A program made the position numbers and the translations under genes. The notes beneath the pieces were generated by a model that worked only from the letters and a program-made list of their open reading frames with translations, searched no databases and was not told where the DNA came from. Shown here piece after piece: positions 33,991 to 46,200 of a stretch of DNA of 64,000 bases. The first letter of the stretch is position 1, and each line of letters opens with the position of its first letter. The stretch is from Plantago ovata (Eukaryota > Streptophyta > Magnoliopsida > Lamiales > Plantaginaceae): positions 35,476,692-35,540,691 of the forward strand of contig CM051458.1 of assembly GCA_028274465.1 (NCBI GenBank), in the 5' to 3' direction.

Positions 33991-34240
33991 AAGAGAAATT
34001 AATGCAGTGACAAGCAGAATTGAATCACATAGCAATAGTAGAAAGCTTTACTGACCACATATGTGATTATACCAAACATAATATAAGTTACTACAGGGAA
34101 CTAACATCAGATATCAATCTAACAGAACTACAGTTTGAAACTTCAAAACTACAAGAGCTGCAACAAGTACATTTTACAAATTCAAGTTACAAAAGTACCT
34201 GCCACAAGGTGTAAGGATCCTTCCACAAGGTGTAAGGATC
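33991..34240. other. 3' flank of PB1-like gene 3
   Basis: No gene was found. A 20-base unit ccacaaggtgtaaggatcct is repeated back to back at 34201-34241. Confidence 0.5.
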
Positions 34241-35257
34241 CTAAAACTCCTCATTGGCCAGGCTCAGTTTTGCAAGCCGGTAGTGGCCAACTATCTCGTA
34301 GTCCTCTTGAACAGTTGGAACCTGGTCTGGTAGAGTATATGCAACTTCATCTGTACCATCAACCAACTCATGTTCCACGTCTTGCATAAATATCACCGCA
34401 GCTCCTGCACCATGCACTAGGACATTCACCCACATATCCTCAAGATGAGGATTGTCTTCAATGGTAACCAGCCCTTTAGGATATTCTTTCCCGTGTTCAT
34501 GATACCAAAACCTCTTTGGTAGAGGTCCTGGAACTCTCATCTTGATCACAGCCATAAAAAGATCTGACATGTTAAACAAATGGTGGTTTACACAGTGGAT
34601 ATAGCGAGTAGCGCCTCCACAGTATCGCAATCCTCCGGGCATTGTCCTCCATCTCCATCCGCACGGCATATGATTGAGTGTAAAGTAGGAGGGGGGGCCT
34701 GTAAAAACAATGTATGGAGTCAAACATGCACAAAATCAACAATACTACAATGAGGCATTACAGTAATCTACATAATGATACAGTGGTTGCGTTCAATTGT
34801 ATAGATGACAGAAAACCAATTAGAAAACTACATTGTCTACATGAATTCAAGATATCCTAAACAACAACAAATGTACATGTTATAATAAGTAAACAACAAA
34901 CTATAACAGCGGAAACAGAGGATCAAATGAAGAAATTGAATATTCATCCAAAAATTCAACCTCTAACCATTGTTAAAAAAAATAGAAAGCATAGGGCTAT
35001 GGTATTCTCTACATGAAGCAAGTTAGTTATCAAGTTTGAAGTCAAATTGGTAAACCGTTAGCATTCCCATTACATGTGAAATCAACAAATTGCATGTATA
35101 AGGTGAAGATGAACTAATTGATATATGAAGGATTAATATCAAGAACACAATTCAATTCTTCCTTACCCCGAATAAGTCGAGCATCAACCGGCCCTCCTCC
35201 GTTCTCATCGGCACCTTCACCTGCGCCATTATTATGAACTGCGCCATTGTCAGCCAT
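34241..35257 (-). CDS. PB1-like domain protein, gene 3 (two exons)
   Basis: Exon 1 (35257-35167) codes for 30 residues, MADNGAVHNNGAGEGADENG onward, a Gly/Asn/Glu-rich disordered start. It ends at CGGG|GTAAGG. Exon 2 (34698-34241) follows TTTTTACAG. The join is in phase 1 and the total is 549 bases including the stop, exactly in frame, giving 182 residues. The domain reads YFTLNHMPCGWRWR, LRYCGGATRYIHCV, FMAVIKMRVPGPLPKRFWYH and AAVIFMQD, parallel to the PB1-like domains of genes 1 and 2. The HHGG loop is degenerate (NHMPCGW). A TATA-like box is close to the start (complement of tatatagg near 35290). No catalytic domain is present. It is probably a host gene of the same local family. Its role, perhaps partner binding, is inference. 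Confidence 0.65.
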
Positions 35258-35582
35258 TGTTCTTTGCTTGCTCGTCGAAAACGGGTATATAGGTAAGAAT
35301 GAGAATGGAGAATGAAGAAGAAGATGTATCGATCGGCTCGTTTCTTTCTCTTTTAATTGAAGTGTGATGCGTGTTGATGAAGAGAGGGAGTTGCTATGAT
35401 GAATTAATGTCCGGTCTAGTGTGTCAAGAGTGACCGGTCTAGTGAGTCAAGGCACTAACAGGGACGTCCATCGATCTATTGCTCGTTTTGATACTTTGAC
35501 AGCTTACAAGTGATCTTTAATTGATATATCGAGGTCAAAACCATGGAAAACTTCGTTCCATGCCTATGATTGTTAAATGATA

Positions 35583-35735
35583 CTCCCTCCATCTATCTTT
35601 AATTGTCCCATTTTGACTTTGACCAGTCAACCGTGTTCAACTTTGACTACGACTTACTCTTAAACTTAGAGTCAAAGTCGAACACGGTAGACCGGCCAAA
35701 GTCAAGATGGAACAATTAAAGATAGATGGAGGGAG
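35583..35735. mobile_element. Stowaway-type MITE
   Basis: Terminal inverted repeats start ctccctccatctatcttta and end with its complement, gatagatggagggag. The two halves fold almost completely into a hairpin of about 70 pairs. The target duplication is TA (35581-35582 and 35736-35737). Size, termini and TA duplication are those of Stowaway elements mobilised by Tc1/mariner transposases. It lies about 330 bases upstream of PB1-like gene 3. Confidence 0.95.
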
Positions 35736-35784
35736 TAATTTATGAAATAATCCTAATTACAAGTGATTGTTAGAGGAGTAACAG

Positions 35785-35878
<94 letters not shown>
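35785..35878. repeat. (ATT)n microsatellite at the 3' end of the LINE
   Basis: About 31 ATT units, which read (TAA)n or (AAT)n in LINE sense. They may be both the element tail and the target. Confidence 0.95.
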
Positions 35879-35879
<1 letters not shown>

Positions 35880-38800
35880 GTGGAATTCAATAAAACAAAA
35901 ACAACGAATGCTTACACAAAATTAGTGGGCAGCCGAGAAACAAGCTGTGCTCCCACTCCCTTAGCAATAGCAAAACTAACTCTAGAAAAAATAAAATGAG
36001 CAGCGCGCGCCCCAGCATCTTGAGCCAAAGCGAAACTTCGGATTCTAACAAGCAAATCCACAGCATCCGCATCCAACTCCCCAGGTGTCGAGAAATAGAA
36101 AGGAAGAAATCCATATCCCTTAGCAGTACACAAGTCCCAATATTTCGCACACTTGCGCTTGGCAGCATCAGCAACCGCATGCCCAGGCACAAAGTCCACC
36201 AGCCCAGACCGGGTTAAGGGGGAAGACCCGGTGAGGTCCACACAAACATCCCGACCCCTATCCCATGCATAAAGGAGTAAGTCTGCACGACGGAGGGACC
36301 TGTCGCTCCCGACACGTACACCAATATCCACCTCCTTACCAGCAGAGATGCCAGAACAAAAACAGACATCCAAAAGAGTGTCACGAACAAGGTTATGTCG
36401 GTGCTTGATACCCACCGTCCCAGCACACGACACCGCATGGTCACCAAACAAGTCTCCATCAAAAACCCGAGAACATGCAGAGCAGGACATGGACACCGGA
36501 AACAAAGCGACACCAAGACGATAACCCAATACACACATGTAAGTCCTCCCGTTCATAGTCTGTCCCAAACCAGAAATAGGAACCACACGCAACCAATCAG
36601 AAGAATGGGCTCCACGCTGAGACTTCCAAAGAGCGACCTGACGAGGAGATAAAGAGAAGACAGATTCTGCAGAAGCAGCAACCTTCGTGAAATATATATC
36701 TGCCAGTCTCTTCATAAGTTTGGGGGCAGCGATCTCACTGGGGTTACTCAAAAGGTCAGAACCTGTGGTCTCAACAAACAAAGACATGGCACCACCAAAA
36801 GCAGGACCAAGAGAAGTGATACCAGAAGGGCACAGGAGCCTAGCCTACAAACCAGCAGACTGAACGCGAGAAGCAAGGAAGGCGTAATGGCGAACATCCA
36901 TAGCAGTATCAACACCAAGTCCCCCAAAAGAAAAGGGCAAGGTAGCAAGCCGCCACTGCCAATCACCAAAACCGGGCCCTGACGCCGAAACAATACGCTC
37001 CAAAGAGGATCTGAGAGCCTGATCAGAAGAAAACTGGGCCAACTGAAAGAAATCCGGAGGGCAAGTGCGCAAAGCAAAATACAGCTTCGAAATGCCCGTA
37101 CAAGCGCGAAGCAACAACAACTCACACTGCGGATCATTAAGCTTCGCGATAGAGTCCATAAGCGCAATGGTTTTATTCACCCTCTTCACCACATGCTCAC
37201 TACTGAAAACAGGGCACACGCTGACCGAGCCACCAAGAACTTTGACCCCACGAAGTGGCCTGGCGATAGAAGGAGGAAAAACACCAGGAACCCTACTTCG
37301 CGGATCTTCCACAGGAAAAAAAATCTCAGTTTTAAGAACATTGAGGTGAAGTCCTGAACGCGGTCCCTCCTCCAAAATCAGCTCTAACACCTTTCCCACA
37401 ACTAAAGTATCTCCGACAATAGTGCCATCATCTAAATATCAAGCCTGCAAGGATAGGTCAAAAGAATCTCTGATCTTACAAACCAACGGGTGTAAAACCA
37501 AAGCAAAAAGAAGATGACCCAAAGGATCGCCCTGCTGAACTCCCTGACCAAACCAAAGAATATGCTCCCCATAGTATAACCTGGCCGGACTGGAATAACA
37601 TAACTCAACCCAACGGGAAAGAGCGGGACAACGACGACGAACCTCAAGCAACAAAACCTCACGATCAACCATGTTGAAAGCATTCTGAAAGTCAACCAAC
37701 AACATGGTGAAGCCCACCTCTCTGCCTTTTGCCTCTACAAAATGACTCAACGCATGAAGAATAGCCTCCCCTCCACAGGGAACCCCAACACCAAACTAGA
37801 GGCCATCAAAATACCCAGATAAAGAGGGGCCAACCAAGACAGCACCTACCTTAGAAACCAGGCGACGCCAAACAGTACCCACCGCAATAGGACGGATGCC
37901 ACCACCCGGTTTAACCAACGGAGTGAGGGGAACACTGGCAATATACTCACCCAAAATAAGCGGGCACTTACCCTCCAAGAAAAGATTTACCACCCGTGCG
38001 ATAGAGTTAATCAAATCATCAGAAAGAGCAACAACAGCACCACCCAAACAATCCAATAAGTGCTGAGCACGCAAACCATCTCTACCACAAGAGGTTCCAC
38101 GAGGGAAACTACGACTCATATCACGAACAGTAGTACTGGAGGCAGAAAGGGGACAAAGACCAGCAGGCAAAGAAGGCAAAGAAGGAGAAGGAGCAGAAGG
38201 GTGCTTTTCCTTCAAAGCCTCCAGAGTATCAACCGAGTAAGGAGCAACACCCGAAGAAGAAAGAACCCGAACAGCTGCAGAATAATGCCCATCACTGACC
38301 TTCCTGAGACACTGCCGAATATTGGCTTCACCCAAATCTGGATCCGACTCCTGACGAAAAGAAGGAGAATCCGCAGCTAAAGTGTCACGAAGCAACTATA
38401 AACTCCCCCCCAGCCACCTCCCAAGTACGGAAAGCAGAAGTGATAGACTCCTCCTGACGTTTACGTCGAACAACCGCCCTACACTCAAGACTACTCCTCG
38501 GAGAAAAAGTCTTGAGCGTACAAAGAGGTAGCACGAACAAGCGAATCCAACAAGAAAGTCATCTGGAGAACAGACCACAGAATCCAAAGCCCCCTTCAGA
38601 ACACACGAAAACCCTAGGTGACACCGAGGAGGGATCGACTTGACAGTATGCAACCCCTTGGACAACAAAGCATCGAGAGAAGCAACCGTAAAACCCTGAG
38701 CCTCAGGCACACCAACAGTAACAGGTGAGGAAACATGAGCAGAGGGAGCCGGGAAGCCAAACAAAGTGAAATGAACCACACCGTCACCACCATCAGGAGC

Positions 38801-39670
38801 GTCCACAACATTGTGACTAACATGTCGACACTGAGTACGAACAGTATGTGTAGTGAGGCAAATACCACACAACCAAATACCCATCCTCTTCAAAGTGGCC
38901 TCAGCAGCCTGGTAAACAACCAAGCTAGTAGCAAGGGCATTACGTGTAACAACCTCTGCCTCCCCACGGAAATGGCGATCACGCAAGTGCTTAATTAAAT
39001 AGCTACTAACAAGACCATTCCCACTGCCATCTCTACAATCACAAAGTCCAACAAACGGACAATGAAACCGTACAACCGTAGGCATTGAACAAACCTCCAA
39101 CCCAACCAAACCAAAGCATGAGATAAACAGAGCACTACAAACACTACAAACAAAGAACTTGGCAGAAACAAAGCAGAAAATAGGACGTGGCAGAAGCAGT
39201 AGCAGAAAAAGGCAGCAACAATACCTAGAAAAGCAACCTGGACGAGGCCGAAGCAGGAGCAGAAAAAGGCAATAACCAGAGCAGGACCAAACCGAGAAGG
39301 AAACCGGCAAAAAAACTGAGAAATAGAGCCGCATAACCAAACGCAGACCCACAGACACCAGAAATCACGCACACCAAAAAGCAAAATTCGAACCCAGCCT
39401 GACGAAAGCAGAAACGAAACAACCAAAAACGCAGCAAGAAGCAAGGATCACACAGACCAGCGCCGGAAACCGACCAAAAACTCAAAACCGCGTCGACCAG
39501 AGCCGCGAAACAGAGCAACGCCCAAACTGTAGAAAACATGGGCCAAAGAAACAATTGAAGGCTTACCGGCGGAGGAGGAGGGAGGCAAAACGACAAACCC
39601 CCGACTGAAGGTCGTCGTAACGGACGACGGCCGCCATCGCGATCAAAGACGGCAAAAATTTCGTCAGAGC
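35879..39670 (-). mobile_element. Non-LTR retrotransposon (LINE) with candidate restriction-like endonuclease, between (TAA)n tracts
   Basis: A 3.8-kb element without LTRs. It has a G/C-rich 5' part (39086-39670), one long coding region (39085 to 35912) and a short 3' end. It is bounded on both sides by (ATT)n on the plus strand (35785-35878 and 39676-39714). Reverse transcriptase in the middle, N-terminal Cys/His fingers and a C-terminal Cys/His plus endonuclease-like stretch match the single-ORF layout of R2/R4-type LINEs rather than plant L1. R4-clade Dong elements are known to insert into TAA repeats, and the flanks here fit that habit. No apurinic endonuclease domain was found. Confidence 0.7.
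35912..39085 (-). pseudogene. LINE protein: zinc fingers, reverse transcriptase, endonuclease-like end
   Basis: The start is MPTVVRFHCPFVGLCDCRDG. A Cys/His finger covers residues about 9-38 and ends in KHLRDRH; a second lies near CGICLTTHTVRTQCRH. Reverse transcriptase landmarks are KPGGGIRPIAVGTVWRRL, LLVDFQNAFNMVDREVLL, GVQQGDPLG and YLDDG. The C-terminal part has a CCHC motif (CSACSRVF...GDHAVSC), RHNLVRDTL, and RRADLLLYAWDRGRDVCVDL, which fits the (K/R)PD-x12-14-D/E pattern of restriction-like endonucleases, with Ala for Pro. Defects seen: in-frame stops at 38396 (TAG), 37796 (TAG), 37437-37439 (TGA, directly before YLDDG) and 36845 (TAG). There are two one-base frame changes, near 38565 and in the C-run 38405-38411. 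Otherwise about 1,055 codons line up in one frame, so decay is recent. Confidence 0.7.
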
Positions 39671-39671
39671 A

Positions 39672-39675
<4 letters not shown>

Positions 39676-39714
<39 letters not shown>
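39676..39714. repeat. (ATT)n microsatellite at the 5' end of the LINE
   Basis: About 13 ATT units in the same orientation as the tract at 35785-35878, forming the other flank of the element. Confidence 0.95.
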
Positions 39715-39978
39715 CAACACAGAAAAATCTACTAAAACACCAACCTTCGTAAGAGTATTCGATATATGGATAATTCATCAACCTCATTTATTAAAATAAA
39801 CATTTTTTTTAACATATTTGCTATTTTTATATAATATAAACTATCATATTCTACTTTATTCCATGCAAAATCTTTCCCCAATTGGCTTGTGTGAGTTTCT
39901 AAGGAGAGACAAATAGACTCCTTTACTATTCTACCACATTAACATACAAATCAATACATAGAGAGAGAGCTCTTGAAG
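39715..39978. other. No gene recognised
   Basis: An A/T-rich interval between the LINE and the next Copia. Nothing could be supported. Confidence 0.5.
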
Positions 39979-41578
39979 TGTTGGTCCCTTTAAACAACAA
40001 GAAAAGACTAGAGGGGGGGGGGTGAATAGTCTTTTCTAACTTTCGTCATTTAAAAACTTTCTCAGCAAGTGCTTATTACTTTACAGTAATGAGTTTGTTG
40101 ATACTTAACTTTCTCAGCAAGCGCAAGTTACTTCACAGTAACTAGGTTTGCTGATATTTAAAATCAGAGAGCGGAAGTCTTTGATACAATAAGTGCTTTT
40201 TCAGTAAATGAAGGTTTTAGCAAGTGATGTGAGTGACTGTGTACAGATAGATATGATTTGCTGAAAACCAAGTACAGTAAGTAAATCACACAAACACTTT
40301 TATAGTGGTATCTGAGAGTGGCGTAATCTCTCAACTAATCCACTTTGTCCTTTCTAGGACTGAATCCACTAAGATAAGTTTGAGGTTCCTTACAACACCT
40401 ATCTAGAGCGATCCAAACAGAAACCGAAGCACACTTGCTTTGTCTCCAACCTAACTAGAGAACGTAACCTTGTTCTCCACCAAACTTGGTACTTTTAATC
40501 AGCAAAACTATGCTCGATTAAGTTCCCCCTGAATATCACGCCTGAAAGGGTGTATTTTCAGTTAGAGAGGTTTGGGATGAGATAACTTAATTATAACTTA
40601 TTCAGTTACAACAAGTAATCTAAGAAACAAAACTTTGAATACTTTGCAGTAAACAAGTTTGATTGTTTCTGGTGTCAAGACTTGTTCTTGTTCGAAAGAA
40701 AGAAGGAACACTTAACTAATTACTTAGTCATGTAAATTCTACTTCTTCACAAGTAGCTTTTTCAAGCTTTAAGTCTTGGAACGGATCAATGGCAGTAGGA
40801 GTATTGAAGGGTATGTGAGTTTAAGCACAAGTGAGAGTATGATCACGTTGTTGACACACTTCAACTCTTTGCCGGATGACCTCTATTTATAGTGAAATAA
40901 GGAGCCGTTTGAATTTCAAATTCTAAGGCTTTTGTTCCTTAAAATGTCACTATCTTGCTTTTGTACTTTCAGCAGCGTCCTTGTTTGTCTTCTAGTCTTC
41001 ATGTCCTTCGCGTGCAAGCTTTGCATTTAATGCTCTTTTGAATGAAATTCAAATAGTAACATTGGAGCGCAAATACAAGTACTTTCAGCAAGAGGTCACA
41101 AATGTTCATCAGCAAATGGTCAGTCTCAGTTTCAGCAAGCACAACCTACTCTATCGTATAGATTTTCACTTATGCAATGCTGTTGCTGAAGTTTCCACTT
41201 TCTGAGCAACATGTGCCTTTGTAGATACCAGTCTTCAGAAATCTTCTAGTCTTCAGATCTTCGAATTCTTCAAGTCTTCAGATCTTCAATATTCTTCAAG
41301 ATTCTGAGCGGTTTCTAAATGCTTCAATAGTTTGTTTGTAAAAACAAAGTACATCGTCAACAAATGCTTCAATAGGTTATTTTCTTTTCAGAAAACAAGA
41401 TACATCATAAGCAGTAAAAACCAACCTATCTAGCACCTAATCTAAGTCTTCAGCAAACGTTCCTCTTTTACAATGTCCTTAAAATTCTAAATTCCTATGG
41501 ACCTTAAGAGTACTAGTTACTGGACTTTCCTTAATTTAGCATGGTTAATTGCTCATCAAAATTACAAGTTTCCTAACA
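39979..41578 (-). repeat. 3' LTR of Copia B
   Basis: It starts TGTTGGTCCC and ends CCTAACA on the plus strand. It is 1.6 kb, slightly longer than in copy A, with more differences from A's LTRs than those have from each other. It therefore belongs to a separate, somewhat older insertion. The five bases before it are tgaag. Confidence 0.85.
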
Positions 41579-41979
41579 AATTTCCCCCTTTTTGATGTTA
41601 GCAATCCATGGCTAAATTAATTGTTACCCTTTTAGAGGTTTCTGATGTTGAATAAATCAGTTGATTAATGCAAGCATACTTGAATAATTAAACAGTAAGC
41701 ATAAGTAATTTGCATAATCAAAAACCAATAAGAGTCAAAAAGCTTTATTGCTGATAGTTATCTTTCAGTAAGTTTACAGGAAAGAGCAGAGATAACTAAA
41801 CAAAATCAGCAAATAAAAACTTTAACAGAACTATTACAGAGAGTTAAGCTCTTCCAGAGGATTTTCTCAAAATCTCTCTTACACTCTTCTCAGCAAGTGT
41901 GGTGAATTCAACACAGTCCTTTTCGTAGTTCTCAAGTAGCCTACGGACTTGTAATTGAAGAATCCTTGCATTTTTGTTG

Positions 41980-41984
41980 GCAGT
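41980..41984 (+). repeat. Target-site duplication of the solo LTR (gcagt)
   Basis: gcagt at 41980-41984 recurs at 43260-43264. The uninterrupted sister sequence in copy A (near 13787) reads ggcagtataatgatgg and shows the empty site. Confidence 0.9.
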
Positions 41985-43259
41985 TGATGAATGTGTATTT
42001 TACACTTTCATTCGAGTCTTTTTCACCTATTTTAGCTATCCTCTATGTTAATTTAGCTATATTTTAGTACATTTTATTAGAATAGTGTCACGTTTCCCTT
42101 TATACTTTATTTTAAAGGTTTTGGTTGAAATTCGGAGATTTACGGGCAATTATATTAAAGTCTACAAGGAATTGGTGTTCCAGAAGCCTATTTGGAGTAT
42201 CTGAAGGTTTCCGGATAGGATTTGGAGTCTAGGGGTCGAATCTGGAGGTTAGAAGGCCATTAGAAGTCTGAAACCGAGTCCGAAAAGGTGAAGAAATCCA
42301 AAACCGCGTCGAAAACGCGGAAATTCCGCGTTTACACTATGGGGCGAACCGCCGGAGGCCAGAGGCGAACCGCCGCGGGCGTAAATTGGGCCTATATATA
42401 GTTGCGAGTTTTCTCTCCGAAAATCATATCTTTCCAAGCCTACTTTCTCACCTCTCTCTATAGTTTTAGGTAGGGACTTCCAGGGGCCTGTCCTGGGAGT
42501 TCCATAGCTTAGGGGATACTTTTTCATAGCAGATTGGAGCGCGTAGGATCACAATCATCCGGAGATTGACAACCTTCGGTAACTTTGTATCTTACAACTT
42601 TTATCTACTTATTTTATATTCTTTCAATATGTTTTCTTCTATGATTGCTATTGATTGCATGCCTATGAGTAGCTAAATTTATCGTTAGTGGTAGTATGTG
42701 AATTCTTAGCGAGGGAAGATAATCATGCTAATGGCTATATCGCGCATTATACTCCGTGGCATTGCTTTATTTCGTTGATCAGTTGAACACCAAAATTCTC
42801 GTATGTTGTATTGATTATTATGCACGCATGGACACTTGTCAACCAATCAGACCAATTATCTTCGTAGTGTTGAATGATTACGGAACACATTAGGACGTTA
42901 GTTGTTGATGAGTCAGACCCATATTATCTTCGTAGTGCTTAATACTTGCAACAAGGACACAAGATTGATTCAAAGATCTCTATGCAAGACCGAGGAATTT
43001 ACGCATGATTATCGACCCATTATGTTAAGAAGGACCATACTATCACCAATCTCTATTATCTGCTTGAAAACCCCTATTGCTTTCTATTTGCTGTTTTATA
43101 TTCTTAATTAGATTTGATAAAGCTAGTATAGTCCCGAGAGAACGACACTCGAGTCATTCTACTACTACACTACTGTTTCTCGTTGTAGTTGTGGATTGCC
43201 TTTGGCTAAATAACAAATATTATTTGACTGAACCGGAACCGACAAATCCGCGTTCATCA
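41985..43259 (+). mobile_element. Athila-like solo LTR inserted in Copia B
   Basis: 1,275 bases from TGATGAATGTG to CGCGTTCATCA, with a perfect 7-base terminal inverted repeat and a 5-base target duplication. Plus orientation. It contains the family's GC palindromes (42340-42385) followed by a TATA box (cctatatatag near 42391). It is the product of LTR-LTR recombination of a full element, or a single-LTR remnant. Confidence 0.9.
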
Positions 43260-46200
43260 GCAGTATGATGATGCTTTTCAGCATTCATTTCCATGTAATG
43301 AGTTACCCACAAATGCATGCCCCAATTGCTGGCATGGAGAAGTTGTGTATCTGAAATGCTTTTAGGATGAATCTTCCTTAGCCAGAGAAGATCTTCTTCT
43401 TGATCCTTAGCAGTGAGATAGAAGTACTCATAAGGAATCAATCCAAGTCTCTTCTTTGTTTTCTTGGTTACTGGGTCAGAGTAATAAGCAATGACAACTG
43501 GTTTTATCAAATCAGGTTCTTGTCTTATAGACATACCAAGCAGTTCTTCTTACTGAGACTTCAAGATTCAACCATCTCCCAGCAATATTTCTTAGAAGGG
43601 ACTCATCCCTTTGTTTCCTTTTTACCTTGAGTTCAATCCATGTGAACATTTGGTTCAAAATGGCTGTAGGAAAGAACTCATTCACCAGCAAGTCTTCCAG
43701 CTTTAAGATCCAGCAACCATGAACGTTTCTGATCACGTTCTGAGTGGTTTCATCATTGCTGGTCTTTGTATACTCGATGCCGGAGCCAATAGAAATGCTG
43801 GCCAGCCTCTTTTCTTCTGTCTTTGCCTTCTTCTTCTTGACTTTGCATTGTCTTGATCTCTTGCTGAAGATCTTGAGTCAGAAGAGAAATGCTTTGAATG
43901 GCCAGACGGAGTTAAGGCTGTAATTGGTCTAGCTCTTATGGCTTGAGCTATTGTCTGATTGTCATCATCAACATCATCTTCATTCAGATCTTGATGACTT
44001 TCAGTGTGGCAAAAATCTTGAGTTTCAGCAGCAGTTTTTCTCTTTTTGGGACTTGCTGAATTTAACTAAGATTCTGATTGTCTTTTAGAACTTTGCTCTT
44101 TTTCAGCAAGATGTTCTATGGGCAGTGGCTCATCAACAGTAGGAGGGGTTTGGGTTCTCTTTCTTGTACCTTTCTTTTCCCCCTTAGACATGGATTGCAA
44201 CATCGGAGTGATGTGCAGAGAGTAGAACTCATTGCAGTTTTCAGCAAGAGTACTTAGGCTGTTGTATTTCATGATGATTTGTTGCTGATCAGAAGTCATC
44301 TTTGACAACTCATTTTTAATACTCACCATGTTCTCCTCATGTCTTTTCTCTGTTGCGGCCTTGTCTTCCATAAAAGTCTGAGCCTTTACTAGAGCGGTCT
44401 TTGCTAGCCGGAGTGCTTGACTTACATCTTCTTCATAGCTCTTGTGATAAAGACTGATGTCTTTCTGAGCTATTGTAAAAGTAGTACTGTGTTTCAGCAC
44501 TGTAGCCAATATTTTTCCAATATCAAGTGGGCTCTCAGCAAGAAATGCCTCATCTTCTGCTTTGCAGGCATCATGGACTTTCTTCAGTGCCAAAATTCAA
44601 GGAGTAAACTCCTCAACTCGTGGGAACGACACTAGATTTGGGGTCAAGGAATGAACTTTCAGTTCTGAAGCAAACTGATCATCTTTCATCAGCAATTCTC
44701 CTATCAAATCATCGTCTACATCATTTATATAGTCAGGAGGAGGAATTTCAACCACTTTTGGGTCTCTCTTTGAGTTTTCATCCTCATTTGTTGATAGATC
44801 ATCGTCATCCTCAGATTCATCAAGGTCAGCAACCTTGGAACCTAAGTCAGCAGCTTCATTTCCTTTTGGTTGAGTGGTTGCTGATGGCAACACTTTAGAC
44901 TCAACAACTGGAGTTTCACCAGTAGTTAGTTTTAATTGAGTAGTTGCTGAGGGCAATGTTTGAGACTCAATTACTGGAGTTTCGCCAATAGTTAGTTTTA
45001 ATTGAGTACTTGCTGAGGGCAACGTTTGAGACTCAATTACTGGAGTTTCGCCAGTAGTAAGTGGAAGGGTGTGGACTTCCTTTGGTTTTACTCCTGAAGA
45101 TTGACCAATTTCCAGATCCTGCGTATGCCTTGCATGGATCATGAGAGTGCTTTGTAGAGCGCGTTGGTAATCTTCATCCATTTCATCTTCATCATCAAGG
45201 TTTGCATCAGTGACCTTGGCATCATAAAGTTGGCTCTTGCCATGTTTCAAGGCAGCCCGTTTTCTGGCATATTCTTCTTCAGTATCAGCACCTTGTACAG
45301 GTGCTTGATTTTCAGCATCAGCAGGAGCAGGTTGAGATTCATGCTGAGGTTGTGGTTGTTCAGCTTGCTGATTGTCTTGTTGTTCAGTTTCAGCAACTGT
45401 CAAATTTAAACCACCAGCATCAGGACTTGGACCTTGATTGTCATCGTCGTCATCCTTTTGGTCCTTTGAATCTTTCCCTTCATCATCACTGGGATCAGTA
45501 GGGATGTTTTCATCTTCTTCCTCTTCATCATCATCAGTCAAAATGACTAGCTCAAGGTGCTTGTATAGAGCAACACTCGATACTTCCTCTTCCTCATTGA
45601 TTTTGTGGGGATCAGCCACCACGGGTAAAAATAAACCCTTGAGCATCACAGCTTGTTCAGCTGTAGAGGCACTCTTGAATTTTGCCTTCATATTCACTCT
45701 GATTTGAGCAATCAGATTCGAGCTCATTAGCTGAGAATATGACATGTCTTCAGGAAGTATGGAGTGGACAAACGTCTCGAGCTTCAACAGAGAAGATCTC
45801 TTTTTCTCATTTGATAGATGAAGATGGAGATCAGAAAAGTCCTTCCTTCTGTACCTTTGCCAGTTGCTGACAAACTTAGCAACTCTTGACAAGGTTGTTC
45901 TCTTGAAGTTCAAGTAAAGTTCCTCGGAACTCACTTGTGAATCTTCAGTGATGTGCACCACTTCAGTGGTCTCTTTTAGAGCCTGAAAAAGAACAATATT
46001 TAGATCAGGAGAGGTTTGGATAATTGCTTTAGAGTTCAAAGCTGAAACATGAATTACCTGCTGAGATTCAGCAAGCTCATGTTGTACAATTTCCATTCCT
46101 TGAGGAGCTTGAGTAGCATCCTCCATTTGTTCATCCTAAAATAAATATGAGTTAGACACAAGTACTAAGCTGTCAAACTTTATTACCAAAAACTTTAACA

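Noticed and set aside
35996-38380. Plus-strand frames within the LINE
   Set aside because: Shadows of the minus-strand reverse transcriptase reading.
38995-39787. Leu/Phe/Val-rich minus-strand frames upstream of the LINE protein
   Set aside because: Low-complexity readings of the LINE 5' part. The zinc-finger start at 39085 is better supported. The Asn run is the (ATT)n tract.
44620-45707. Plus-strand Ser-rich and His-rich frames
   Set aside because: Shadows of the acidic low-complexity env-position region on the minus strand.
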